Below, in pieces: positions 13,558-22,300 of a DNA stretch of 35,257 nt. The first letter of the stretch is position 1. Every line of letters begins with the position of its first letter. The stretch covers positions 1 to 35,257 of the forward strand of contig JBAZKW010000018.1 of NCBI GenBank assembly GCA_041650595.1, given 5' to 3'. This DNA is from CALFCX01 sp041650595 (GTDB lineage: Bacteria; Margulisbacteria; WOR-1; JAKLHX01). Below the pieces are notes generated by a model. The model searched no databases. It was not told where the DNA came from and was given only the letters and a program-made list of their open reading frames with translations. The position numbers and the translations under genes are program-made.

Positions 13558-15588
13558 ATGCCTGCGTATAATGTCCTTCTTTTGTCCGCGGCACTGGCAG
13601 GCCTGATATTTTCTTTTGCAGTATATTTTCTGGGCAAGGATGCTCTTTCCAAGAATACACTTGCTTTGTACAACCTCGCATTCTCCCTTTGGTGTTTCTG
13701 CCAGTTCATGGGGGAGATATCCTTTTCCGCTCAAAGGGTCCTTTTTTGGACGAGGATGAACCTGTTATTTGCGACTCTTATACCGTTCTTTTTTTTATGT
13801 TTTGTTTATGCTTTTCTGGGCATATTTTTTGAAAGAAAAAGGAGGCTATTCTTCTTCGGGATACTTGCCTTTATCTTTATTTGCCTTCTTCCGACCCCTC
13901 TTTTTATTGAAGGGCTGACATCTACCAGCTACTTTAGGTATTATCCCAGGGGCGGCATTGCCTATGGACTGTTCGCGGGGGCCTTTCTTTTTCAGCTGTT
14001 CTCAGGTTTTTTTGAGCTTTTTCGGGCTTTGCGATCTTCTTCAGGAGCCAGAAAGAACCAGATATCCTATATCATTCTTGCCTCGACTTTAGGTTTTAGC
14101 GGCGGAATACTTTGGTTTTTGCCCGTTTTTGGAGTAGATATATATCCGTTCGGCATCTTCATCATGCCGCTTTATCTTTTTGCGGGAACTTATGCCGTGA
14201 TAAGGCATCGGCTGCTTGATATCAAGGTTGTGATCGGCAGGTGGATCGTCTATACGCTGATGATAAGCGTTTTTACCGGGGTATATATAGCCTCTACCGC
14301 GGTAACACTCAGGTTTGTTCAGGTGTCTCATGGTCTAATTTCCGCTTTGCCGGCTATTCTTGTACTGATCTGTTTTTCCTTGTTGTTTGATCCATTGAGG
14401 AGCCGGTTCCAAAAAATGATCGACCGCCTTTTGTTCGGTCCAAGCTACGATTACAAGTCGGTACTAAAACAGCTCTCATATTCTGTGTCTTCCTGTCTTA
14501 CAATAGAAGATCTTGCTTCCTTGGCGACCGGACATTTGAGCGAAATATTAGGCGTGAAAGATACTGCTTTTTATATCGGAGATCCCCGGCTTTGTAAATA
14601 TAAATTAGTAAAAAGCACAGGCCTTTTTATGGGTCTGCCCGGCGAATATGATATGCAGAATTTTCCTTTTAAACAGAAGTTTTCTATATCCGTTGACGAA
14701 GACTTTTGCGAGGACTCCGTTTTTGTGCCGATAGTTTGCGGCACTTCACTGAAAAGCTTTATTCTGCTCGGAAAAAAGCATGGCAGGCAGATGTGGAACA
14801 AACAGGACCTTGACCTGCTCGAGACCTTTTCGGCCAATGCCTGCGTAGCTTTACAGAACATATTTTTGTCGGAAAAGATCATGGAGGATCAATTCTCTTT
14901 GTACCGGACGGAAAAGATCTCCGCGATCGGGATGATCGCCGGGGAAATGGCGCATGAAATAAAAAATCCCTTAACGGCAATGAGGGGCCTGATGCAGGTA
15001 TTTACGGAAAATATTTCTGACGACCAGTTCGCAAAAGATTTTTTAAACATAATGCCCAGGCAGATCGAAAGGATAAATTCGGTCGTAAACCGCCTGCTAA
15101 GGCTTGAAGGAAGTGCCGGAGAAGTCTTTGCCGGCGAAAGGATAATCGAAGAAATATCGATACCTGAGCTGGCAGGGGAGATATTAAAGCTTTGCGCTCC
15201 TCAGTACGAGAGCAATTCGATCAGGGTGATCAGGGATATAGAATATCCGCTCAAGGTAAAGGCCGATAGGGAAGGGCTTGAACAGGTCTTTTTCAACCTG
15301 ATCCTGAACGCGGTGCAGGCCATGCCGGAAGGAGGCGTGCTTGGCATTCGCACCGGTAAAGGGCAATTTGAAATATCTGATACCGGTTGCGGTATAAAAG
15401 AGGAGTACCTTGCGCGGGTGTTTGACCCGTTCTATACTACAAAAGAGGGCGGCGCGGGACTGGGCCTGTCCGTAACCAAACGGATACTGGAAGATAACGG
15501 TGCGCGGATAGCGGTCTCAAGTATTCCCGGCAAGGGCTCTGTATTTACTGTAATATTTGACGATAAAGACGGGAGTATAGGATGCTAA
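13558..15588 (+). CDS. Complete 7TM-GAF histidine kinase, paralogue 4
   Basis: A 676-residue sensor kinase sharing the 7TM, linker (MIDRLLFGPSYDYKSVL) and GAF plan of the three upstream genes, but with a full kinase core. DHp is GEMAHEIKNPLTAMRG with His 466, the N box NLILNAVQAMPEGG, G1 DTGCGI, the F box FDPFYTTKEGG, and G2 GAGLGLSV. It presumably autophosphorylates on H466 and donates to D55 of the NtrC-type regulator, the only DNA-binding receiver protein nearby. The DHp HEIKNPL differs from the HEINNPL of paralogues 1 and 3. It starts 1 base after paralogue 3 without a clear ribosome site, so translational coupling is likely. It is the only member of the array able to bind ATP. Confidence 0.95.
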   Translation: MPAYNVLLLSAALAGLIFSFAVYFLGKDALSKNTLALYNLAFSLWCFCQFMGEISFSAQRVLFWTRMNLLFATLIPFFFLCFVYAFLGIFFERKRRLFFFGILAFIFICLLPTPLFIEGLTSTSYFRYYPRGGIAYGLFAGAFLFQLFSGFFELFRALRSSSGARKNQISYIILASTLGFSGGILWFLPVFGVDIYPFGIFIMPLYLFAGTYAVIRHRLLDIKVVIGRWIVYTLMISVFTGVYIASTAVTLRFVQVSHGLISALPAILVLICFSLLFDPLRSRFQKMIDRLLFGPSYDYKSVLKQLSYSVSSCLTIEDLASLATGHLSEILGVKDTAFYIGDPRLCKYKLVKSTGLFMGLPGEYDMQNFPFKQKFSISVDEDFCEDSVFVPIVCGTSLKSFILLGKKHGRQMWNKQDLDLLETFSANACVALQNIFLSEKIMEDQFSLYRTEKISAIGMIAGEMAHEIKNPLTAMRGLMQVFTENISDDQFAKDFLNIMPRQIERINSVVNRLLRLEGSAGEVFAGERIIEEISIPELAGEILKLCAPQYESNSIRVIRDIEYPLKVKADREGLEQVFFNLILNAVQAMPEGGVLGIRTGKGQFEISDTGCGIKEEYLARVFDPFYTTKEGGAGLGLSVTKRILEDNGARIAVSSIPGKGSVFTVIFDDKDGSIGC

Positions 15589-15863
15589 AAAAGATGCTGA
15601 TCCTGATCGCATTTGCTTCTTGCATGTTTCTTGCTTTTCAAGCAGGTGTTATTTCCAAGAATGATAATGCGGCTTTTACTGCTTTTGACATTCCGGTAAA
15701 AAAGCTTTTTGCTGAGCCCGATGACAAATCTCCCGTTGTATATGACGTTCCTGTCAATATTAATCTCACCGGCGCAACGATCGATAATGAATGGTACCGG
15801 GTAAAAGTTTCTTATAGCTTTCTGGGGTATTTTGAGTACGAGGGATGGTGCAAAGTCAGATAA
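15582..15863 (+). CDS. Small secreted or membrane-anchored SH3-like protein
   Basis: A 93-residue protein with an N-terminal hydrophobic segment (KKMLILIAFASCMFLAFQAGV) acting as signal peptide or anchor. A compact domain follows: IPVKKLFAEPDDKSPVVYDVPVN...DNEWYRVKV...YFEYEGWCKV. This is the pattern of a bacterial SH3-like fold, often found in cell-wall or periplasmic proteins. It overlaps the kinase stop by 7 bases, so it belongs to the sensor operon and may be a periplasmic partner of the sensors. The Cys in ASCMF could be a lipid site, but the lipobox is poor. Function unknown. Confidence 0.7.
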   Translation: MLKKMLILIAFASCMFLAFQAGVISKNDNAAFTAFDIPVKKLFAEPDDKSPVVYDVPVNINLTGATIDNEWYRVKVSYSFLGYFEYEGWCKVR

Positions 15864-15866
15864 AGG

Positions 15867-16259
15867 CTAGCCTGCAGTTTTTTTGTCATTTGACAGGAGG
15901 TTGGCAACGGTTTCTATCAACTCATTCAGATTAAAAGGTTTTGTGATATATTCGTTTGCCCCTTCGCTATAACCTTGCATTATTTCCGGCTTTGAATCCT
16001 GTCCGGTCAAAAAAATGACAGGGACATCTCTTAACCCTGCTGTTTCCCTGATATTTTTGCACACCTCAAGGCCGTTCATGCCCGGCATCTGGCGGTCCAA
16101 TATTACCAGGTCAGGTTTTTCTGCCACGGCTTTTTCCAGGGCCATGATACCGTTCGAGGCGGTAATGACATCATACCCCTGCTGTTTCAGCGCTTCTCCG
16201 GACAGGGCCAGGATGTTGATCTCGTCATCGGCCATGAGTATTTTTGGCTGTTTTACCAC
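15867..16259 (-). CDS. Single-domain response regulator (REC only)
   Basis: A 130-residue stand-alone receiver of CheY/Spo0F type. It has ILMADDEI (acidic pocket), LVILDRQMPGMNG with phospho-acceptor D55, VIFLTGQ and YITKPFN with the conserved Lys. There is no output domain, so it acts by protein contact or phosphorelay. The start is GTG at 16257-16259. It faces the sensor operon tail to tail with a 3-base gap. It may receive phosphate from the kinase at 13558 or pass it through the DHp-only paralogues, but nothing in the sequence proves the partner. Confidence 0.93.
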   Translation of the reverse strand: MVKQPKILMADDEINILALSGEALKQQGYDVITASNGIMALEKAVAEKPDLVILDRQMPGMNGLEVCKNIRETAGLRDVPVIFLTGQDSKPEIMQGYSEGANEYITKPFNLNELIETVANLLSNDKKTAG

Positions 16260-16268
16260 TGTAAGTTA

Positions 16269-16297
16269 AAAATAACATAACGGTCGGGGAGCGTCAA
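16269..16297 (-). promoter_or_regulatory. Promoter of the REC-only gene
   Basis: On the minus strand TTGACG (16292-16297) and TATTTT (16269-16274) are separated by 17 bases. TGT just before the -10 box makes an extended -10. It lies directly upstream of the GTG start and diverges from the recO promoter. Confidence 0.55.
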
Positions 16298-16313
16298 GCA
16301 AGACTTTTTTTAG

Positions 16314-16343
16314 TTGACGGCTTGCAATTTAACATGCTAAAGT
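16314..16343 (+). promoter_or_regulatory. Probable promoter of recO
   Basis: TTGACG at 16314-16319, 18-base spacer, then TAAAGT at 16338-16343 preceded by TGC (extended -10). The recO ATG is 14 bases further on, with no good ribosome site. Confidence 0.4.
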
Positions 16344-16356
16344 TTTATATTAAGTT

Positions 16357-16965
16357 ATGCCTTCCTATAAAACCGAGGCTATAAATCTGAGGTCCAAAAG
16401 ATTCTCGGAAGCGGACAAGCTCCTGTCCGTCTTTACAAGGCAGCGCGGAAAAGTATCCGCAATAGCAAAATCAGCCTTTAAGCCGTCCAGCAAGTACGGC
16501 GGACGGCTTGAGGTCTTTGGCTACAACAATCTTCTGCTGGCGGAGGGGAAAAATCTGGACATATTAAGCCAGGCCGAAACCATTGAAAGTTTTCACAAGG
16601 TCAGGGAAAAAGAGAGTTCTCTTAATGCGGGTCTTTATATCGCAAAAGTGCTTTTTTATTTTCTTGAAGAAAGAGTGCCCCGTGAGCCGCTTTTTGAGCT
16701 GATGCTCGGATCTTTAAGGCTTCTCAAACATGGATTTGATCCGGCTTCGGTCACACGGATATTTGATGTTCGGCTTGCGGACATAGAAGGATTTTTGCCT
16801 GTAGAGCGCTTTTCTTCGGATTTGCAGTGCCGCATCACCGGTGTAAAAAGCGGATCTGACATGCCCAATTTCTCTTTAGAAGAGATAAAAAATATCGATC
16901 TGGTACTGGCCCCCGGCATCAGCGAACATGTCGGAAAGGATGTTTCCCTATGGAAAAACATGTAA
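16357..16965 (+). CDS. recO: DNA repair protein RecO
   Basis: RecO works with RecR/RecF to load RecA on SSB-coated single-stranded DNA. It has 202 residues. The N-terminal OB fold is clear: YKTEAINLRSKRFSEADKLLSVFTRQRGKVSAIAKSAFKPSSKYGGRLEVF is the family pattern including the GG..LE segment. The middle helical region contains LYIAKVLFYFLEERVP and ends in GFLPV. The protein is about 40 residues shorter than usual and lacks the four-cysteine zinc finger found in many RecO proteins. Its end overlaps the MFS gene by 16 bases. ATG at 16357 begins the conserved start of the family. Confidence 0.9.
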   Translation: MPSYKTEAINLRSKRFSEADKLLSVFTRQRGKVSAIAKSAFKPSSKYGGRLEVFGYNNLLLAEGKNLDILSQAETIESFHKVREKESSLNAGLYIAKVLFYFLEERVPREPLFELMLGSLRLLKHGFDPASVTRIFDVRLADIEGFLPVERFSSDLQCRITGVKSGSDMPNFSLEEIKNIDLVLAPGISEHVGKDVSLWKNM

Positions 16966-18161
16966 TACCTCCAAAATTCTCGGCAGTGCTCAGGAACCGG
17001 TCTTTTATGTTCCTTTGGACGGCTCAAATGCTATCTCAGCTGGCAGACAGAGTGTATATATATGTCCTAGTGCTCGCAGCCTATAATCTCACCCACACAA
17101 ATCTTGGGGTGTCCGTACCAATGCTGTCATTCGGGATCCCTTCGGTACTGTTCGCTTCTTTTGCGGGCGTGTACGTGGACAGGTGGAACAAAAAATATGT
17201 AATGTTCTTCTCCTGCTTTCTCAGGGCTGCGGTTATTTTTGCGATAGCCTTTTTACTGGAAAGCTCTCTTTTATGGATATTCCTGGTCAGTCTGGGTGTT
17301 TATACAATAGCGCAGTTTTTTGCGCCGGCAGAGGCTTCTTCTTTGGCGGAGATCGTTGAAAGAGAAAACCTGATCCTGGCCAATTCCCTGTTCGTGACCA
17401 CTTGGATGTGGACCTCGGTAGCAGCTTTCGGATTGGGGGCCTTGCTTGTGGGATTTTTCGGGAACGAAAAGACACTGATGATATCTTCAGCGCTGTATTT
17501 GCTGTCTTCCGTAGCGATACTTCTGGTATCCATAAAACATTCAAATTTAAATGCGGGTTCTTCCGTAAAGACAGTGAAGCAGGACCTGCTCAAGGGCCTT
17601 GAATTCATAAGGCGCAAAGCCGTGATAAGATATGCCTTTTTCAAAATGTTCATGGTCACATCGGCGCTTTCCGTTGTCTCTATGCTGGCTATACAATTTG
17701 CCGAAAAATATATCGGAATAGGCGCCAAAAACTTCGGCTATCTTGTGATACTTGCCGGCGGCGGGATGATCTTTGGCATGTGGGCTTTGGGCGGATTGAG
17801 CCATTATTTCAAAAAGAACTACATAGTATTTGCGGGATTTTTTATGACAGGTTCCTGTCTGGTGCTGCTTTCACAAACCAAAAATCTTTACCTTGCTTTT
17901 TTCTACTGTTTTGTCCTGGGGTTCGGGAATATACTGATCAACGCAACCGTACAAACCGTTATAGCTCACAAGACTCCCCGTTCCCTGAGGGGCAGGATAT
18001 TTGGGATACAGAATATGCTTATTAATTTTGCTTTTACTATTCCGGTAGTGGCGTTTGGTATGATAGCCGATAGCTTTGGCCTGGACACGTCAATACTTTT
18101 GCTGGGACTCATGCTATATTTGCCGGCTGTTATGGTGCTTTTTGAAGCCAAAGAAACCTAA
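16950..18161 (+). CDS. MFS transporter
   Basis: A 403-residue major facilitator with about 12 membrane helices in two halves. It has the cytoplasmic loop 2-3 signature GVYVDRWNKKYVMFF (GxxxDRxxRr type) and a second-half counterpart LRGRIFGIQNMLIN. It resembles the MFS_1/MFS_3 drug-efflux-like group such as macrolide exporters. Substrate cannot be read from the sequence. It overlaps recO by 16 bases and the radical SAM gene by 1 base (TAATG), so the three form one operon; export of a product made by the radical SAM protein is possible but unproved. Confidence 0.9.
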   Translation: MEKHVIPPKFSAVLRNRSFMFLWTAQMLSQLADRVYIYVLVLAAYNLTHTNLGVSVPMLSFGIPSVLFASFAGVYVDRWNKKYVMFFSCFLRAAVIFAIAFLLESSLLWIFLVSLGVYTIAQFFAPAEASSLAEIVERENLILANSLFVTTWMWTSVAAFGLGALLVGFFGNEKTLMISSALYLLSSVAILLVSIKHSNLNAGSSVKTVKQDLLKGLEFIRRKAVIRYAFFKMFMVTSALSVVSMLAIQFAEKYIGIGAKNFGYLVILAGGGMIFGMWALGGLSHYFKKNYIVFAGFFMTGSCLVLLSQTKNLYLAFFYCFVLGFGNILINATVQTVIAHKTPRSLRGRIFGIQNMLINFAFTIPVVAFGMIADSFGLDTSILLLGLMLYLPAVMVLFEAKET

Positions 18162-19102
18162 TGATCTGCCATTACTATCTTACCTATGATTGTAATTGCC
18201 GGTGTGACTACTGCCACATCTGGCAGGACTCGGGGCTTAACCGCTTGGTAGTGCCTTCCATTGCGACTCTTAAGCAAAATTTGAACACGCTAAAGAAGCT
18301 CGGCTGCAAAGAGATCCTTTTTACGGGAGGAGAGCCGCTTCTTTACGACGATCTTCCCGAAGCTCTGAAATTCGCAAAAAATCAGGGTTTCTTGGTGTAT
18401 TTGTGCACCAACGGGCTTTTGTCCTCGAAAATGCTGTCTTCAGCCGCCGGCTTGTTGGACAAGCTGTATATCTCTTTGGATTATCCATTGGAAACAGAGC
18501 ACAACGCGGTAAAAGCGCAGGAATGTTTTTTGGAAGCGATGGATACAATATCTTTGGCACTGCATTTAGGCGTAGAGCCGGTCATAAACTATACTCTCAG
18601 CAGGGACAGCATAAGATATCTGCCGGAGCTGATCGAGCTTGCCCAGGAAAAAAAAGTTAAAGTCCGGCTGGTCCCGGTGCACCATTGCCCGGCCCTTGAA
18701 GGTTTTGAAAAAATATCTTTTGATTATATCCGCAGATATGCTGCATCGGCGCAGGTGATCTTTGATAAGCAGCTTTTTGAGCTATTAACAAAAGGCGGAA
18801 ATAATACCGGCAGGACTTCTTGCTCGGTCATGGACAATGTCATATCAATATCTCCAGATGACAATCTTATTTTGCCCTGTATATGGGCAGGGCAGGCGAC
18901 CATTCCGATAAACGGGGACCTTGAAAGAACAATGTCTTCGGATATCGTAAAAGGGTACAGGCGCTTGCAGGGCACTTTTGAAGCCTGCCGCGGCTGCGTG
19001 GCGGAGGAAAGCATAAACAGGTCTTTTTTTGGAAAAGTAAAAAGCGCGGATATTTTAGGTAAGATAATACGGCCGATAGGTTCATTTTTGAGGGGACGCT
19101 AG
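18161..19102 (+). CDS. Radical SAM protein with extra C-terminal cysteines (SPASM/twitch-like)
   Basis: A 313-residue radical S-adenosylmethionine enzyme. The [4Fe-4S] motif CNCRCDYC gives CxxxCxxC at C11, C15 and C18. TGGEPLLYDD is the SAM-binding GGE motif. The barrel continues with LYISLDYP and the later RLVPVHH. Near the end are TSC, LPCIWAG and ACRGC, four cysteines spaced like a twitch or SPASM auxiliary-cluster region. Such proteins modify peptides or small molecules; the substrate is not evident and no precursor peptide is seen. TAATG overlap with the transporter. Its 3' end overlaps, tail to tail, the remnant reading frame of the caspase-like protein. Confidence 0.92.
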   Translation: MICHYYLTYDCNCRCDYCHIWQDSGLNRLVVPSIATLKQNLNTLKKLGCKEILFTGGEPLLYDDLPEALKFAKNQGFLVYLCTNGLLSSKMLSSAAGLLDKLYISLDYPLETEHNAVKAQECFLEAMDTISLALHLGVEPVINYTLSRDSIRYLPELIELAQEKKVKVRLVPVHHCPALEGFEKISFDYIRRYAASAQVIFDKQLFELLTKGGNNTGRTSCSVMDNVISISPDDNLILPCIWAGQATIPINGDLERTMSSDIVKGYRRLQGTFEACRGCVAEESINRSFFGKVKSADILGKIIRPIGSFLRGR

Positions 19103-19300
19103 ATCATCAGGCGGCATCAGGTAGGTTTCTGCTCCACAGTAATTAGGCCCAGCGATTAAACCATTTGCGTCATAGTCAAAATATCCCGCGACAGGAGTTA
19201 CTCCGCAATAAGTGTACGATTCAGGCCATATCTGGTGGTAAAATTCCGCAAGATTGTTGATGCCGGGGCCGTTTGCGCAGCCTTCGGCGACACTACAGCA
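19082..19300 (-). pseudogene. Remnant of a second caspase-like (clan CD) domain, in frame after the stop of the large gene
   Basis: Reading on past the TAG of the large minus-strand gene in the same frame gives 72 sense codons to TGA at 19082-19084. The product aligns without gaps to the Cys half of that gene's own protease domain. The large gene has LLSCSTGQGGKGGPGINN...EFVHRIWPNSFTY...IIPPD; the remnant has CCSVAEGCANGPGINN...EFYHQIWPESYTY...LMPPD. The catalytic Cys is kept, but the His half is absent and there is no start codon. It looks like the tail of a duplicated domain or neighbouring paralogue left by a deletion. Readthrough would append it to the large protein. Its last 21 bases overlap the radical SAM gene. 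Confidence 0.75.
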
Positions 19301-22300
19301 CTATAAAGTGTTCCACCACGCATTAAGAGCATTGTATTCAGTCGGAGTTAACCCGTCTACAGGATTAATGGCAGTTCCATTAGTAATAGGGATAGTGAAT
19401 GACTTTCGAGGATTGCTCGTCATTGCAGTTAAAACAGCATTTATGTTGGCTTTATTAGCAACGGCGGTCGCAGTTAACTTCGCCTTAAGAGCGATGATCG
19501 CGTTATCCATCAGAGTAAAGCTGCTGCGCCACGAGAGAAGCTTTGTCAGTTCATCGTTTGTCAGGCCATCCGTCGCATCAATCTTGATAGAAGTTCCCGG
19601 AAGAGTAAATGGTTGTGCCCAACCAGATCCGCTGAGAGTCCATCTGCTAATCCCGGTGTTGATCCTATCTATTACAGTTTGGAAGTCGTTTTTTATCAAC
19701 GTGTCTTTAATGGTGTTGTCTTTTGCATACATAAGTCCTGTCAATTGAGCATCGAGTACCAGGAATGTCCGAGACCAATTATTTATTGTCGTCATCTCAG
19801 TCGCATTCAGACCATCCGAGGGATCTATTTTGGTAGTGAGTCCATCAGCCCGAAGAGTAAATAGTGATGATCCGCTAAGTTTTGTTATTAGGCCTTGATA
19901 AGTTGCCTTCGTCGAAGCGTTTTTGATAGTTGTATTTGCCGATTTAGTGAGAGATGTTAAAGCAGTATCCATGTTCTGCTGTGCAGTAGTCCAGTCCGTT
20001 AATGCTCCAAACTCGGTGCTGTTTAGCCCATCTTTAGCATCGATCGTGTAATAAGTCCCATTGACCATGATACTGAATGGTGTCCCGTTATAAAGATTGT
20101 TGATGATACCTGCTAAAGCATTTTTTACCGATCCGTTTGTTGCGGTTCCATACGCTGTCTGAAGAGTATTCAGCGTAGTATTTGTTCCAACAGATGCAGG
20201 ACTTTTATCTGGCGGGATAATGAATGTTGATGTGTTGTAATAAAGCATCGAGTCAATATATCCGTCTTTGTCCCAACTAAATTTACCCTCGGTATCGTCT
20301 TGCGGCGCATAAGTAAAGGAATTCGGCCATATTCTGTGAACAAATTCGACCATATTATTAATACCGGGTCCTCCTTTTCCACCTTGGCCGGTAGAACAAC
20401 TGAGCAACATTACTTTGCCCTGATCAACAAGACTTTGGCTTAACTGATAGAAAAGCGTTGTATCGCTTCCGTCTAAATGGATCTGATCTTCTTCGATAGA
20501 TTTATATAATGTGGAGCCTTGGCTCCCATGTCCTGTTATTTGGATGACCGATGCTTTTGTTTTTTTTGTTGCCTCAAGTATATTGTTGGAGAATTCAAGA
20601 TCACTTGAAGATTCGTAATAGATGACTTTGTATTTAGTCGTTGCGTCGTTAAAGTCCGAAGATACAAATACGCCGCCAACCCCGTCATGTTTAGGAAATG
20701 CTGCTATCAGTACAGGGCGGGTGTCTTTATCAATATCCTTAAAATATTCCTGTGCATCCGGTCCAAAACAGTCAATAAGCTGTTTTTGTACGGCTGGCGA
20801 GCTTACCGAATATCTGTTCCTGATTATTTCTTTGGTATTGCAGAATCTCGATGGCCATTCTATGTTTAATATTTCGAGTGCATTTTTGACATTAGTATAA
20901 GCTGATTGTGCTGGTTTATACCCAGGGCTGGCGGTCGAGATGGAACTGATAACATTCATGTTCGAATATACGGCTGATTTTTGAAAACCGGCATCATTTG
21001 TGAGCTGACTGCTAAAACGACTAAAAGCCTTATTGTTTCTGGCAATTACCTGTAAAGCGAAAGTTCTGTCGTTTAACAGTTCCGGCGTTGCGTATTTTAA
21101 ATTGTCATTCGGATAGCTTGTCGACATCTTTATGCTTTCTAAAATAATGTTTTTATTGCTGATCGTTCCTGGACTGCAAACCGACTTGGCGCGTCCCATC
21201 ATTATCATCTTGTTGATTATCTCGGGATCCTTCTTAAGTCTGTTTGATATTTCTGAAAATAAATTAGGATTATTACTTATGGCCGCAAATGCTACATCGC
21301 GATCATCTTCGAATCCAAGCGGAAAATAGCCAACAGCGATACAGCGTTTGAACATATCTATGGCAAATGATTTATTGTCCGAATTGTTGGCAAGACGAGC
21401 ATCTTTTGAATAAAATCCGGGATCATAAGGCGCATAAACTGCCGCACGAATGAATTCTATGTCGTTTTGCATAGCAGCCGGGATGTATTGGACCGCTTTG
21501 CCGTTAATGCTTACTAGCGAAAGAAGAAAAGAACGGTCTCCTTTTATTGAATCAGTTACATCGGATAGGATTTCCGGCTTTCCTCCAAAGCTATGTTTTT
21601 GTTCTGTATTTCCGGCAACAAGAGTTTTTATCAGCTCCTTATTGCCACGCAATGACGCGTCGTAATTTTTAAAAGTAGATGTTTGGTTATTTATCGAGTT
21701 AAAGAGGTCGTAATAGGTTTTTATCGTGCTTGTTATAGCCATCCAGGAGGAATTTAAGGGGTTTCCGAGAAATGGATCAGCAAAGACAGCATCTCTTTGA
21801 AAATCCGCTGAGTTTTTTAAATTGTCCGAGGCATAAATATACTCATAACAATCCATCCTTATCGCATCAAGTGCGATCTCTCTGTTGTCATGGAAATTCT
21901 CCAGATATTTAAATGTCTGGCCCATAATATTTACGGCTTTTTTCGCAAAATCGATATTGTTAAATATTGGATTGTTATTGTTTGGTTTGCCATTGATTGC
22001 ATAGTGATTTGCGACGGCATCCATAAGTTCTGCTGTTTTAAATCGGTCCTTGCTAATATTGCCTAAAGCGGCAAGAACATAATCTTTATTTTCGCATAAT
22101 GCAGGAACGGACTTCAATATATCGGGGTTCAGGCTCAAAGCATTACAAACAAAATTGCTGTTATTTTTGAATATATCAGGTATGCAATTAAAAAAGTCTT
22201 CATGTTTTGATACTGCCGCAAGAACAAAACTTTCATCATTCTTTACTATGTCCGGCGCAGCGGAAAAAGACGAATAGTTTCCATTTTGGATGTCAGATAG

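Noticed and set aside
16950..19102. RiPP-type peptide cluster (radical SAM, transporter, protease)
   Set aside because: No precursor-like short gene or recognition domain is visible, and the protease-like gene is convergent with its own promoter.
1870..19303. UAG might be read as an amino acid in this organism, since two genes carry in-frame TAG followed by conserved sequence
   Set aside because: TAG closes serA, the third sensor, folK, the radical SAM gene, the TolC-like gene and the AbrB-like gene at the expected family ends. The two odd cases have other explanations (adenine mutagenesis; deletion remnant).
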